Assembly: GCF_003432385.1 (NCBI RefSeq)
Contig: NZ_CP031841.1
Location: 1 to 64,000, forward strand
Direction of reading: 5' to 3'
Length of the DNA: 64,000 nt
Source: Breoghania sp. L-A4
GTDB lineage: Bacteria > Pseudomonadota > Alphaproteobacteria > Rhizobiales > Stappiaceae
Within the stretch, counting starts at the first letter, position 1, and each line of letters starts with the position of its first letter. Shown one piece after another: positions 51,289-61,119 of the stretch. Under the pieces are notes generated by a model. That model worked only from the letters and a program-made list of their open reading frames with translations, did no database searches and was not told the DNA's origin. The position numbers and the translations under genes are program-made.

Positions 51289-51846
51289 TCAGGGCTCCAG
51301 CTCGGTGTCCCAATAGAGAAAGTCGAGCCAGCTGTCGTGCAGGAAGTTCGGCGGGAACAGACGGCCGTTGTTGTGCAGGTCGCTCACGGTGGGCTGGAAC
51401 GGCATGTGCCGGGGCCACATGGCCAGTTCCCGGCACGACTTGTTGGCCTTGCGCAGGTTGCACGGCGAACAGGCCGCGATGACGTTCTCCCAGGTCGTCT
51501 GGCCGCCCTTGGAACGCGGAATGAGATGGTCGAACGTCAGGTCCTCGCGCGAGCCGCAATACTGGCACTGGAACCGGTCGCGAAGGAACACATTGAAGCG
51601 GGTGAAGGCGGGATGTCGGGTCGGCTTGATGTAGGTCTTGAGAGAAACGACGCTTGGAAGGCGCATCTCGAAGCTCGGACTTCGCACCTGCACGTCGTAT
51701 TCACTGACGATGTTGACCCGATCGAGGAACACCGCCTTGATCGTATCCTGCCAGGCCCAGAGCGACAGCGGGTAATAGCTCAGCGGTCTGTAGTCCGCGT
51801 TGAGCACCAGCGCCGGATGAGCACCTGTTGCCACGGCAATCGTCAA
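51289..51846 (-). CDS. HNH endonuclease
   Basis: A 185-residue protein. The HNH nuclease core has the zinc pair CQYCGSREDLTFDHLIPRSK, then TWENVIAACSPCNLRKANKS, with the catalytic His-Asn-His pattern. The N-terminal PALVLNADYRPLSYYPLSLW is the conserved opening of this bacterial family, which is widespread outside mobile elements. Its biological target is unknown. Confidence 0.92.
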   Translation of the reverse strand: MTIAVATGAHPALVLNADYRPLSYYPLSLWAWQDTIKAVFLDRVNIVSEYDVQVRSPSFEMRLPSVVSLKTYIKPTRHPAFTRFNVFLRDRFQCQYCGSREDLTFDHLIPRSKGGQTTWENVIAACSPCNLRKANKSCRELAMWPRHMPFQPTVSDLHNNGRLFPPNFLHDSWLDFLYWDTELEP

Positions 51847-52284
51847 GCCACACTCCCTGCGGCCGGCCCCGGTACGGAGCCTGTGCCCCGCGCGAAGGTG
51901 CCGACCTGTCCCTGGTGTTGGATTGTCCCGCCGCGTGGAACGCGAAATCAGGACAAGTCATGGTCGTCGCATGCGCGGGCATAGTGTAAGGCCAGCGTGA
52001 CACTGTTGTGAAGACATTCCGTGGTTTGTTTGATGGCCGGGGATTTCGCGCGCAGCCCCGCCACGCGGCGTCTTGGCGGTCGGGCAGAGCGCCGGGATCA
52101 CTCAAAGGCAGTTCTTAGAAAAATTCGGCAACTGCTTGAAATGCAACAGCAGAGATGCCGGTCGGCGCGAAGCAGCCAACGCCGTGCCGCGCCCCCGGAT
52201 ACCGCGAGACGGCCCGGCGCATAGGAGAACGGGCGCCAAGGGGGCGCCCGTCCTTCGGAATACCACGTAGGGACGGTTGGCGAA
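51847..52284. other. intergenic region between the HNH gene and leuC
   Basis: About 440 bp with no credible gene. It contains the likely promoter of the HNH gene and a leuC terminator. Confidence 0.45.
52230..52250 (-). terminator. probable leuC terminator
   Basis: An 8-bp stem (CGGGCGCC / GGCGCCCG) with a 5-nt loop lies 35 bp beyond the leuC stop. On the minus strand it is followed by TTCTCCT, a weak U-tract. Confidence 0.5.
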
Positions 52285-53697
52285 TCAGCCGCGCGGCCAT
52301 TCACGGATGTCGACGAAATGACCGGCGATCGCGGCGGCGGCGGCCATCGCGGGCGACACGAGATGCGTACGTCCCTTGAAGCCCTGGCGGCCCTCGAAGT
52401 TGCGGTTGGACGTCGACGCGCAGCGTTCGCCCGGTTCCAGCTTGTCGGCGTTCATCGCCAGGCACATGGAGCATCCCGGTTCGCGCCATTCGAACCCGGC
52501 GGCGGTGAAGATCTTGTCCAGACCCTCGGCCTCGGCCTGCGCCTTGACCAGGCCCGACCCCGGCACCACCATGGCACTGACGTTCTGATGCACCGTCTTG
52601 CCCTGGATCATCGCCGCGGCGGAGCGCAGATCCTCGATGCGGCCGTTGGTGCACGAGCCGATGAAGACGCGGTCGAGCGTGATGTCCTGCATCGGCGTAC
52701 CCGGCTTGAGTCCCATGTACTCCAGCGCCCGCCACTTCGAGGTGCGCCGGTTGGCGTCGGTGATCTCGTCCGGGTCCGGCACGCTGCCGGTGATCGAGAT
52801 GACGTCCTCCGGGCTCGAGCCCCAGGTGACGATCGGCGGCAGATTGGCGGCGTCCAGACGGATTTCCTTGTCGAACTCGACACCCTCATCGGAGAACAGC
52901 GTATCCCAATAGGCGCGCGCCATGTCCCATGCTGCGCCCTTGGGCGCCTTCGGCCGATCCTTGATGTAGGCGTAGGTGGTCTCGTCGGGCGCGATCAGGC
53001 CGGCGCGGGCACCCGCCTCGATCGACATGTTGCACACCGTCATGCGGCCTTCCATCGACAACGCGCGGATCGCCTCGCCGGCGTATTCCATGACGTAGCC
53101 GGTACCGCCCGCGGTGCCGATCTCGCCGATGATGGCAAGGATGATGTCCTTGGCCGACACCCCGTTGGGCAACTTGCCGTCGACCGTGATGCGCATGTTC
53201 TTGGCCTTGCCCTGGATCAGGGTCTGGGTCGCCAGAACGTGCTCGACCTCGGAGGTGCCGATGCCGTGCGCCAGCGCGCCGAAGGCGCCGTGCGTGGAGG
53301 TATGGCTGTCGCCGCAGACGATCGTCATGCCCGGCAGGGTGAAGCCCTGCTCGGGGCCGATGATGTGCACGACGCCCTGGCGGCGGTCGGTCTCGCTGTA
53401 GTACTCGATGCCGAACTCGGCGGCATTCTTGGCCAGCGTATCCACCTGCAGCGCGGATTCGGGATCCGCGATGCCGTGGCTGCGGTCAGTGGTCGGCACG
53501 TTGTGATCGACGACGGCGAGCGTGCGCTGCGGCGCGCGCACCGTGCGGCCGGTCATGCGCAGGCCTTCGAACGCCTGCGGCGAGGTGACTTCATGCACCA
53601 GGTGGCGGTCGATGTAGAGCAGGGCGGTGCCGTCTTCCTGGACGTTGACCAGGTGATCGTCCCAGATCTTGTCGTACAGGGTTTTGGACTTCGTCAT
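52285..53697 (-). CDS. leuC: 3-isopropylmalate dehydratase large subunit
   Basis: A 470-residue aconitase-family enzyme of leucine synthesis. It carries the cluster-binding cysteines in [15 protein letters not shown] and [15 protein letters not shown], and the substrate regions DHNVPTTDR and [20 protein letters not shown]. It needs a [4Fe-4S] cluster and a small subunit, LeuD, which is not in the window. It lies downstream of the rplS block in the same direction, with a 380-bp gap. Confidence 0.97.
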   Translation of the reverse strand: MTKSKTLYDKIWDDHLVNVQEDGTALLYIDRHLVHEVTSPQAFEGLRMTGRTVRAPQRTLAVVDHNVPTTDRSHGIADPESALQVDTLAKNAAEFGIEYYSETDRRQGVVHIIGPEQGFTLPGMTIVCGDSHTSTHGAFGALAHGIGTSEVEHVLATQTLIQGKAKNMRITVDGKLPNGVSAKDIILAIIGEIGTAGGTGYVMEYAGEAIRALSMEGRMTVCNMSIEAGARAGLIAPDETTYAYIKDRPKAPKGAAWDMARAYWDTLFSDEGVEFDKEIRLDAANLPPIVTWGSSPEDVISITGSVPDPDEITDANRRTSKWRALEYMGLKPGTPMQDITLDRVFIGSCTNGRIEDLRSAAAMIQGKTVHQNVSAMVVPGSGLVKAQAEAEGLDKIFTAAGFEWREPGCSMCLAMNADKLEPGERCASTSNRNFEGRQGFKGRTHLVSPAMAAAAAIAGHFVDIREWPRG

Positions 53698-54080
53698 GGA
53701 GTACTCCCAAGGAATTTCGTCGCATACAAACAGGTCTTCAGGCGGCGTGGCGACAAAGGGCCGGGGCCGTGGATCGGGCGATCAGACCAGTCGTAGCGCG
53801 TCGTCGGATGCGTTGAGGAGCGGATGAAACCGCCAGAACAGACGCGCGTGATCGTGAAACGACGCAAACTCCATAGGCGCGCAGACTCCGGCATCGAGGA
53901 TGGCGGCGTCGCGGCTGCGGTACGGTGGCGTTGTTTTGCCGATCATGGCGGAGACCCTATCAATTCGCAAAGACAGCGGCAACAACACGGCCGCGCCGGC
54001 GGACTTGATATAGCGAAATATAGAAAGGCCCGCGGCTGCTACCAGACGCGGGCCCCCGAAATTGCGAAAGCGGTCGAATG
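53698..54080. other. intergenic region between rplS and leuC
   Basis: About 380 bp. A 54-codon frame (53782-53946, minus strand, starting MIGKTTPPYRSRDAAI) is possible but weakly supported. A GCCCGCG...CGCGGGC pairing near 54030-54055 could form a terminator hairpin after rplS. Confidence 0.4.
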
Positions 54081-54557
54081 CTATTCGGCGGAGGTTTCCG
54101 CAGCCGCGGCTTCCTTGGCAGCGACCTTCGCCGCTTCGGCCTGGACCTTGGCTTCCACCGCGATGGCGCGCTGCTCTTCGTTCAGGCGCTTGGCGCGCAC
54201 GTTCGTGTTCTCGACGATACGCGCCGACTTGCCGCGACGCTCGCGCAGGTAGTAGAGCTTGGCGCGGCGAACCTTGCCGCGGCGAACCACGTCGACGCCC
54301 TCGACCATCGGCGAGTAGACCGGGAACACACGTTCCACGCCTTCGCCGTAGGAGATCTTGCGGACCGTGAAGCTTTCCTGGAGACCGGAGCCCGACCGCG
54401 CGATGCACACGCCTTCATAGGCCTGAACACGGGTCCGGGTGCCTTCCGTCACGCGCACGTTGACGCGGATGGTGTCGCCGGGAGAAAATTCGGGAAGCTG
54501 GCGCTTTTCGGCGATCACAGCCATCTGCTCGGCTTCGAGCTGCTCGATGATATTCAT
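54081..54557 (-). CDS. rplS: 50S ribosomal protein L19
   Basis: A 158-residue protein. The L19 core ([51 protein letters not shown]) is standard. It is followed by an Ala/Glu-rich C-terminal extension ([16 protein letters not shown]), as often seen in alphaproteobacteria. L19 lies at the 30S-50S interface. It is the last gene of the ffh-rpsP-rimM-trmD-rplS series. Confidence 0.98.
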   Translation of the reverse strand: MNIIEQLEAEQMAVIAEKRQLPEFSPGDTIRVNVRVTEGTRTRVQAYEGVCIARSGSGLQESFTVRKISYGEGVERVFPVYSPMVEGVDVVRRGKVRRAKLYYLRERRGKSARIVENTNVRAKRLNEEQRAIAVEAKVQAEAAKVAAKEAAAAETSAE

Positions 54558-54716
54558 GACAAGTCTCTCTTTTTGGTGTCACGATCAGAGCGTCCAATGC
54601 GGTCAATCCGTAAGGGCCGTTGCATCGCAAATATCGACTGTTGTCGGAAAGTCGCCGCTCTATACGCCAAAAGCGGCAGCGAGTCATGCCCTTTTTGGCG
54701 AAAAAACCGGGCTGAT

Positions 54717-55427
54717 TCAATCCTCGCCGCGTTCCGTGTCGCCGTGGCGGCGCCACAGGTCCGGCCGCCGCGCGCGGGTCAGCTCCTCCGAGCGCTCCTG
54801 CCGCCAGCGCGCGATGCGGCCATGATCGCCCGAGGTCAGGACCTCGGGAATCGCGCGGCCTTCCCATTCCTGCGGGCGCGTGTAGTGGGGATGCTCGAGC
54901 AACCCGGTCTCGAAACTTTCCGTCTCGCCGGATTCCGCGTTACCCATGACCCCAGGCAGCAGCCGCACCACCGCGTCCAGCATGGTCAGCGCGGCGATCT
55001 CGCCGCCGGACAGGATGTAGTCGCCAATCGAGACCTCCTCGAGGCTGCGCGCCTCGATCACCCGCTGGTCGACGCCCTCGAAACGGCCGCACAGAATGAC
55101 TGCGCCGGGACCCTGGGCCAGTTCGCGCGCGCGCGCCTGGTCAAACGGCTTGCCGCGCGGGCTCATCAGCAGGCGGGGGCGGGGGTCGCCGTCGGGCGCT
55201 GCGGCATCGATCGCGGCGGCGACCACATCGGCGCGCAGCACCATGCCCGGACCGCCGCCGGCGGGCGTGTCGTCGACACTGCGATGACGGTCGGTGGCGC
55301 TGTCGCGAATATTGCGCGCCTCGAGCGACCACAGGCCCGCCTCAAGCGCGCGGCCGGCAAGGCTGACGCCGAGAGGACCAGGAAACATCTCCGGGAAGAG
55401 TGTGAGCACCGTCGCGCGAAAACTCAC
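54717..55427 (-). CDS. trmD: tRNA (guanine-N1)-methyltransferase TrmD
   Basis: A 236-residue SPOUT methyltransferase that methylates G37 of tRNAs. Signatures are [53 protein letters not shown] and [18 protein letters not shown] (knot region). It overlaps the rimM stop by four bases. Confidence 0.98.
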   Translation of the reverse strand: MSFRATVLTLFPEMFPGPLGVSLAGRALEAGLWSLEARNIRDSATDRHRSVDDTPAGGGPGMVLRADVVAAAIDAAAPDGDPRPRLLMSPRGKPFDQARARELAQGPGAVILCGRFEGVDQRVIEARSLEEVSIGDYILSGGEIAALTMLDAVVRLLPGVMGNAESGETESFETGLLEHPHYTRPQEWEGRAIPEVLTSGDHGRIARWRQERSEELTRARRPDLWRRHGDTERGED

Positions 55428-56086
55428 GCCTCGCGCCCCTGGCTGGCCTCTTGCTCCGTCCGCTCAAGCGCCTGCTGTTCCGCCCGCGCCTCGGCCTTGT
55501 CGCGCTCGGCGTCCGCCATCAGGCCTTCGGGAGGATCAACGACGACACGGCCCGCCTCGAGATCGATCTCGGGCACCACCTCGAGCGTGAAGGGGATATA
55601 GAAGCTGCGGCCGCCCTTGGATGCGATTTCCAGCAGATCGCCGGCGCCGAAATCCTGAACCGACACCACCCCGCCCAGCGCATTGCCCTGCACATCCACC
55701 ACCTCCAGACCGATCAGATCCGCCTGATAGAAGGTGTCTTCGTCCTCGGGCTCGGGCAGGACGTCGCGGGAGAGAAAGAGATTGATGCCGTTGAGCGCCT
55801 CGGCGGCATTGCGGTCGCCAACGCCCTTGAAGCGGACAATCAGCATCGCCTTCTGGGCTCGCAGCGTTTCCACTTCGAAACGTCGCGAGCCGTCCTGTGT
55901 TTCCAGCGGCCCATAGGAGCCGAGCGCCAGCGGGTCCTCGCCGAACGGCTTGACCCGGACCTCGCCCTTGATGCCGTGCGCGGCCCCGATCTGCGCCATC
56001 AGGACGCGATCGCGCGTCTCGCCGGCAGGGTCCGCGGCCTTGGCCGAGGGCTTGGCCCGGGACTGGGACGGTTTGGCCGGGGACAT
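55424..56086 (-). CDS. rimM: 16S rRNA processing protein RimM
   Basis: A 220-residue protein with the N-terminal RimM domain ([20 protein letters not shown]) and the C-terminal PRC barrel ([40 protein letters not shown]). It helps 30S assembly. Acidic and Ala-rich tails at both ends are longer than in E. coli. It lies between rpsP and trmD in the classic order. Confidence 0.97.
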   Translation of the reverse strand: MSPAKPSQSRAKPSAKAADPAGETRDRVLMAQIGAAHGIKGEVRVKPFGEDPLALGSYGPLETQDGSRRFEVETLRAQKAMLIVRFKGVGDRNAAEALNGINLFLSRDVLPEPEDEDTFYQADLIGLEVVDVQGNALGGVVSVQDFGAGDLLEIASKGGRSFYIPFTLEVVPEIDLEAGRVVVDPPEGLMADAERDKAEARAEQQALERTEQEASQGREA

Positions 56087-56117
56087 CGGCGGGACTCCGT
56101 GGACTGGATGCGGCCGG

Positions 56118-56567
56118 TTATTCGGCTGCGGTCTCTTCAGTGGCGGCTTCTTCAGCCGGAGCCTCTTCCGCCGGTGCGGCGGCAGCGGCGGCGGCGGCTT
56201 CAGCGGCTTCCTTGGCGGCGGCGGCTGCGTCTTCCTCAGCCTGACGCTTCTCGTCGAGACGCTCCTGCGCCTTCTTGCCGAGCTTCGCCTTGTTGGGGTT
56301 GTTGCGCGCTTCGCGCTTCAACAGGCCGGCGGCGTCGAGGAAACGGGCCACGCGGTCGGTCGGCTTCGCGCCATTGTCCATCCAATGCTGGATGCGCTCG
56401 GCGTTCAGCGTCACGCGGTTCTCGTTGTCCTTGGGCAGAAGCGGATCGTAGGTGCCCAGACGCTCGATGAAGCGGCCGTCGCGCGGCGCGCGGACGTCGG
56501 CGACGACGATGCGGTAGAACGGACGCTTCTTGGCGCCACCGCGGGCGAGACGAATCTTGAGAGCCAT
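56118..56567 (-). CDS. rpsP: 30S ribosomal protein S16
   Basis: A 149-residue protein whose first 85 or so residues are a standard S16 ([40 protein letters not shown]-like segment). The rest is an Ala/Glu-rich extension ([20 protein letters not shown]), typical in Rhizobiales. It is part of the ffh-rpsP-rimM-trmD-rplS block. Confidence 0.98.
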   Translation of the reverse strand: MALKIRLARGGAKKRPFYRIVVADVRAPRDGRFIERLGTYDPLLPKDNENRVTLNAERIQHWMDNGAKPTDRVARFLDAAGLLKREARNNPNKAKLGKKAQERLDEKRQAEEDAAAAAKEAAEAAAAAAAAPAEEAPAEEAATEETAAE

Positions 56568-56704
56568 TGCAGGTATTCCTTGTTGGGGTCTGTGTGTTCT
56601 TGATGTTGTATTCTGTCTTGGCAGTGTCAGCGTTTCGACGTCAGGTCGTGGTCATGCCGGCGACCCCGCGAGCGGGCGGCGCCGGAAAATCGTGTGCGAG
56701 GGCG

Positions 56705-58231
56705 CTACTTCTTCTTCTGCTTGCCGAATCCCGGAAGGCCGCCCATCCCGGGGAGACCGCCCATGCCGGACAGGCCGCCGGGCAATCCTGGCGGCAGGCC
56801 ACCGGGCATCCCGCCCGGCATTCCGCCACCGGGCATCCCGGCCTGTTTGGCGAGTTTCTCCATCTCGGCGGGATCCATCTGCGGCATGCCGCCGCCGAAC
56901 ATCGATCCCAGACCGCCGAGCATGCCGCCCTTCTTCTTGCCCATGGCCTTCATCATGTCGGCCATCTGGCGATGCATCTTGAGAAGCTTGTTGACGTCCT
57001 GCACCTGGGTGCCGGACCCTGCCGCGACGCGCTTCTTGCGACTGGCGTTGAGCAGTTTCGGCGCGCGCCGCTCCTTTTTCGTCATCGACGAAATGATGGC
57101 GCGCTGCCGCTTGAAGATGCTCTCGTCGAGATTGGCCGCGTCGAGCTGCTTCTTCATCTTGCCGATGCCCGGCATCATGGCGAGCATGCCGGACATGCCG
57201 CCCAGCTTCTCCATCTGCGCCAGTTGCTCGGACAGATCGTCAAGATCGAATTCGCCCTTCTGCAGGCGCTTGGCCATCTTCGCGGCCTGCTCCGCATCGA
57301 TGGCTTCCGACGCCTTCTCGACCAGCGACACGATGTCGCCCATGCCCAGAATGCGGTCGGCGATGCGCGAGGGATGGAAATCCTCCAGCGCATCGGACGC
57401 CTCGCCGACGCCCAGCAGCTTGACCGGCTTGCCGGTGACCGCGCGCATGGAAAGGGCCGCGCCGCCGCGCCCGTCGCCATCCATACGCGTCAGCACGATG
57501 CCGGTGATGCCGACGCGCTCGTCGAAATTCCGCGCCAGGTTGACGGCGTCCTGACCGGTCAGCGCATCGGCGACCAGCAGAATCTCGTGCGGTTTGGCAA
57601 GCCGCTTGATCTCGGCCATCTCAGCCATCAGCGGCTCATCGATATGGGTACGGCCGGCGGTGTCCAGGATCACCACGTCGAAGCCGCCAAGCCGTGCCGC
57701 CGTCATGGCGCGCTCGGCGATCTGCATGGGCGACTGGCCTGCGATGATGGGCAGCGTGTCGATGCCGTTCTGCTCGCCGAGAACCTTGAGTTGCTCCTGG
57801 GCGGCGGGGCGGCGCGTATCCAGCGACGCCATCAGGACCTTGCGCTTGTCCCGCTTGGTCAGGCGCAGCGCGATCTTCGCGGAACTCGTGGTCTTGCCCG
57901 AACCCTGCAGGCCGACCATCATGATCGCAACAGGTGCCGCGGCCGCGAGATCGATCGGCTCGGCGGACGCGCCCAGCATCTCGATGAGCTGGTCGTGAAC
58001 GATCTTCACCACCATCTGGCCAGGCGTCACCGACTTGATGACTTCGCGGCCGACGGCGCGGGCGCGCACCTTGTCGGTGAACGAGCGCACCACGTCCAGC
58101 GCCACGTCGGCCTCGATCAGCGCCCGGCGGACCTCGCGCAGGGCGGCGCTCACGTCGGCGTCGCTCAGCGCACCGCGTCTGGTCAGCTTGTCAAAGATGC
58201 CGCCAAGGCGGTCCGACAGGGTCTCGAACAT
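56705..58231 (-). CDS. ffh: signal recognition particle protein Ffh
   Basis: A 508-residue SRP54 GTPase. It has an N domain, a G domain with P-loop VGLQGSGKTTSSAKIAL and VILDTAGRTHIDEPLM, and an RNA-binding M domain (AGSGTQVQDVNKLLKMHRQM). A Met/Gly/Pro-rich tail with units such as GGMPGG and GGLPG and a basic end (KQKKK) follows. It delivers membrane proteins to FtsY and SecYEG. First gene of the translation block. Confidence 0.98.
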   Translation of the reverse strand: MFETLSDRLGGIFDKLTRRGALSDADVSAALREVRRALIEADVALDVVRSFTDKVRARAVGREVIKSVTPGQMVVKIVHDQLIEMLGASAEPIDLAAAAPVAIMMVGLQGSGKTTSSAKIALRLTKRDKRKVLMASLDTRRPAAQEQLKVLGEQNGIDTLPIIAGQSPMQIAERAMTAARLGGFDVVILDTAGRTHIDEPLMAEMAEIKRLAKPHEILLVADALTGQDAVNLARNFDERVGITGIVLTRMDGDGRGGAALSMRAVTGKPVKLLGVGEASDALEDFHPSRIADRILGMGDIVSLVEKASEAIDAEQAAKMAKRLQKGEFDLDDLSEQLAQMEKLGGMSGMLAMMPGIGKMKKQLDAANLDESIFKRQRAIISSMTKKERRAPKLLNASRKKRVAAGSGTQVQDVNKLLKMHRQMADMMKAMGKKKGGMLGGLGSMFGGGMPQMDPAEMEKLAKQAGMPGGGMPGGMPGGLPPGLPGGLSGMGGLPGMGGLPGFGKQKKK

Positions 58232-58871
58232 GATCGCTCGCGTCTTGTTTTCAGTGATTCGGGATCGGCATGATGAGCCGCTCGAAGCACTAAGCTGGTC
58301 TCACGCAATGCGCATTTCCAGAGTGCGCGGCGCGAAAGCGCATAGCACGAAATCACCCGTGGGCGAATATCGCTGACGGGTGTTGACCTCCGGGCGCTCT
58401 TTATACCTGAACGGGGCCCGGTCGGTTGCTCTGAATATCGCTCCTGCGAGGAGTGCGCGGAAGCTAGGCGCACGGCAGCTGCGAGTCAAGCTTTGTCGCG
58501 CACGTGGGCGCGCCCGGGCATTCAGCGGGTTTCCGCACGGTTGGTCGGGCGGCAGGCGACCCGTGGAAGGGGCCGGCGCGCCAGGCCCTCGAACACGCAT
58601 GGCACCGGCGCGTTTCGCCGGCAAGACGGCACAAGCCCGGCATTTCCCGGAAAAGCACTTCTTATTAAGTATCTTGTGACAAGGTTCTTTCAAACTCGAT
58701 GAACGCGGCACGGACGTTTTGCGGGAAAGAGGGATGTTTTCGCGCAGGAAGTACGCTTCAGGACCAGAGTATCCCGGGCCAAAGACACGCTCAGCGCGCC
58801 GCAAAAGACGAGAATTGACGACGGCGTCCACCGGGGAAGGGACAGCAAGTCGCTGAATTGGATGGGATACG
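58232..58871. other. intergenic region between divergent ffh and the GGDEF/EAL gene
   Basis: About 640 bp with no supported gene and no recognisable 4.5S RNA core. A less GC-rich stretch at 58655-58700 (CTTATTAAGTATCTTGTGAC) is the best candidate for the promoter of the cyclic-di-GMP gene. Confidence 0.5.
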
Positions 58872-61019
58872 ATGTCGCTAATCGTTATTGTTGATGATCA
58901 GCCAACGAACCGCCAGATTTTCACGAAAATTGCGGCATCGATCGACTCGGCGATCGAAGTCAAGTGCTTCGCCGATCCGCAGCTTGCGCTCGACTGGCTG
59001 GACGACAACACCCCCGACCTTCTGATCACCGACTACAACATGCCGCACATGGACGGCGCGGAGTTCATTTCGCGCCTGCGCCAGAGGCCGTCGCTGCGCG
59101 ACATTCCGATCATCGTCATCACCGTGTTCGAGGATCGCGCCTACCGCATCGCGGCGCTGGACGCCGGCGCCACCGACTTCCTGCAAAGCCCCGTCGATCA
59201 TCGCGAGTTCGTCACACGCGCGCGCAATTTGCTGAAATTGCGCCAGCAGCAGTTGCTTCTCGCCAACCGCGCCGCGAGCCTCAAGCAGGAACTCGAGGAC
59301 AGCGAGCGCGAATTGCAGCGCACGGTGCGCGATTCCAGCGAACGCCTCGCCCAGGTCATCGATACGGTTCCCGCGCTGATCAGTGCCAGCGACTGCGACG
59401 GGCGGTTCCTGTTCCTCAACGCCTATTACAATCAGATCACCGGGATCGATGCGGGCAAGGCGGTCGGCCGCGACACCGCCGAGATCTTGGGAGCGGAAGC
59501 GGGAAACCGCAATAAGACCCTGGACCGCATGGTCATCGAGGGCGAGAAGCCGCTCAACAGTTATGAAGAGGAAATCGTCGACCGCACGGGACGCCGGCGG
59601 GTGTTCCTGACGACGAAATCGCCGCTGCGCGATGCCGGCAACCGGATCACAGGCATCCTGACCAGCTCGCTTGACATCACCGACCGCAAGGCGGCCGAAA
59701 GCCACCTGCATTTCATCGCCCACCACGATGCGCTGACGGAACTGCCCAACCGCACCATGCTGCGCGAGCAGCTCGGCCTGCAGATCGCCCGCTCGCGCCG
59801 CGGCGACCGACAGTTCGCGCTGCATCTCATCGATCTCGACGATTTCAAGAACGTCAACGACGTGCTGGGTCATTCCGCCGGCGACAACATTCTCATCGAG
59901 GTGGCCAAACGGCTGATGGCGATCCGCCGCAAGGGCGACGTGATCGCCCGTCTGGGCGGCGACGAATTCGCCGTTCTGCAGACCGGCATCACCTGCAGCA
60001 AGGACGCCGCCATCTACGCCGGTGAAATCGGCGCCACCATCGCCCAGCCGCATTCGGTTTCCGGGCAGAAGATCGAAACGACCGCCAGCATCGGCGTCGT
60101 GATGCACCCCGCCGACGGCTACGATTTCGAGGAAATGCTGCGTCATGCCGATCTGGCGATGTATCAGGCCAAGGCGGATGGCGGCAACCAGCACCGCTTC
60201 TACGCAACCGACATGAACACGCTCGCGCGCCGCGCGGTGGCGCTTGATACCGAGTTGCGCAAGGCCATCGAATGCGAGGAGTTCATCCTCTACTATCAGC
60301 CTCAGGTCGACATCAAGAGCGGTGCCTTTGTCGGCGTCGAGGCGCTGTTGCGCTGGCGCACGTCAACCGGTGAAATCATCGGCCCGGCCGGGTTCCTGCC
60401 GCGTGCCGAGGAAAACGGCATGATCGTGCCCATCAACGAGTGGGTGTTGCGCGAGGCCTGCAGCCAGGCGGTCGCCTGGCAGAACATGGGCCTGCCGCCG
60501 CTGCGCATGGGCGTCAATCTCTCACCGGTGCAGTTTCGCAAGCAGAGCGTGCCGCTGCTGGTCGCCCGCGTGCTCGCCGACACCGGCCTCGATCCGCGCA
60601 TGCTCGATCTCGAACTGACCGAGAACATTGTCATGCAGAACACCGAATCGGTCGCCGTTCAGCTCGGCCAATTGCGCGAACTGGGCGTGGTCATCTCCAT
60701 CGACGACTTCGGCACCGGTTTCAGTTCGCTCAGCTATATCAAGCACTTCCCGATCGACCGCCTGAAGATCGACCAGTCGTTCGTGCGCGACCTGATGACC
60801 GACCCGAGCGACGCCGCCATCGTGCAGGCGATCATCAGCCTCGGCGCCAATCTGAAGCTCGATGTCATCGCCGAGGGCGTCGAGACGCCCGAACAACTCG
60901 AGCATCTGCGCAAGGCCGGATGCCTTGAGGCCCAAGGCTATTATTTCGGCCGGCCGATGCCGGCTTGCGAACTGGAGGAACTGGTCTGCACGCGGCCATC
61001 CGTTGCCCGAAAGCAATAA
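58872..61019 (+). CDS. response regulator with PAS, GGDEF and EAL domains (REC-PAS-GGDEF-EAL)
   Basis: A 715-residue cytoplasmic cyclic-di-GMP protein. The receiver (1-120) has Asp54 ([12 protein letters not shown]), but the usual KP lysine is Ser106 (LQSPVD). A coiled linker and a PAS domain (about 155-275) follow. GGDEF (residues 362-366, [10 protein letters not shown]) has an RxxD product-inhibition site five residues before it (RKGD). EAL (490-492) keeps its metal and catalytic motifs ([40 protein letters not shown]). Both making and breaking cyclic-di-GMP are thus possible. It lies 100 bp before an RpfC-like kinase, its likely phosphodonor. Confidence 0.93.
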   Translation: MSLIVIVDDQPTNRQIFTKIAASIDSAIEVKCFADPQLALDWLDDNTPDLLITDYNMPHMDGAEFISRLRQRPSLRDIPIIVITVFEDRAYRIAALDAGATDFLQSPVDHREFVTRARNLLKLRQQQLLLANRAASLKQELEDSERELQRTVRDSSERLAQVIDTVPALISASDCDGRFLFLNAYYNQITGIDAGKAVGRDTAEILGAEAGNRNKTLDRMVIEGEKPLNSYEEEIVDRTGRRRVFLTTKSPLRDAGNRITGILTSSLDITDRKAAESHLHFIAHHDALTELPNRTMLREQLGLQIARSRRGDRQFALHLIDLDDFKNVNDVLGHSAGDNILIEVAKRLMAIRRKGDVIARLGGDEFAVLQTGITCSKDAAIYAGEIGATIAQPHSVSGQKIETTASIGVVMHPADGYDFEEMLRHADLAMYQAKADGGNQHRFYATDMNTLARRAVALDTELRKAIECEEFILYYQPQVDIKSGAFVGVEALLRWRTSTGEIIGPAGFLPRAEENGMIVPINEWVLREACSQAVAWQNMGLPPLRMGVNLSPVQFRKQSVPLLVARVLADTGLDPRMLDLELTENIVMQNTESVAVQLGQLRELGVVISIDDFGTGFSSLSYIKHFPIDRLKIDQSFVRDLMTDPSDAAIVQAIISLGANLKLDVIAEGVETPEQLEHLRKAGCLEAQGYYFGRPMPACELEELVCTRPSVARKQ

Positions 61020-61033
61020 ACCCCGCGTCGGCG

Positions 61034-61063
61034 CGGTCCGGTCCGATCCGGTCCGGTCCGATT
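61034..61063. repeat. pentamer tandem repeat
   Basis: Six units of CGGTC/CGATY follow one another, or two copies of a 15-mer CGGTCCGGTCCGATY. It lies 15 bp after the stop of the GGDEF/EAL gene and before the hybrid kinase gene. The length may vary by slippage. Confidence 0.7.
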
Positions 61064-61119
61064 GAGCGCCAAAAACCGATTTGAAGCCCTGTCCATAGCC
61101 ATTCGAATGTTGATCGATC

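Noticed and set aside
53782-53946. A 54-codon frame on the minus strand between rplS and leuC
   Set aside because: It has a weak AGGG element and an ATG, but no recognisable family and ordinary shadow-like composition; too little to call a gene.
58232-58871. 4.5S (SRP) RNA gene next to ffh
   Set aside because: The conserved core of the SRP Alu-less hairpin (the GGAAGC / AGCAGCC type region) is not seen in a plausible fold.
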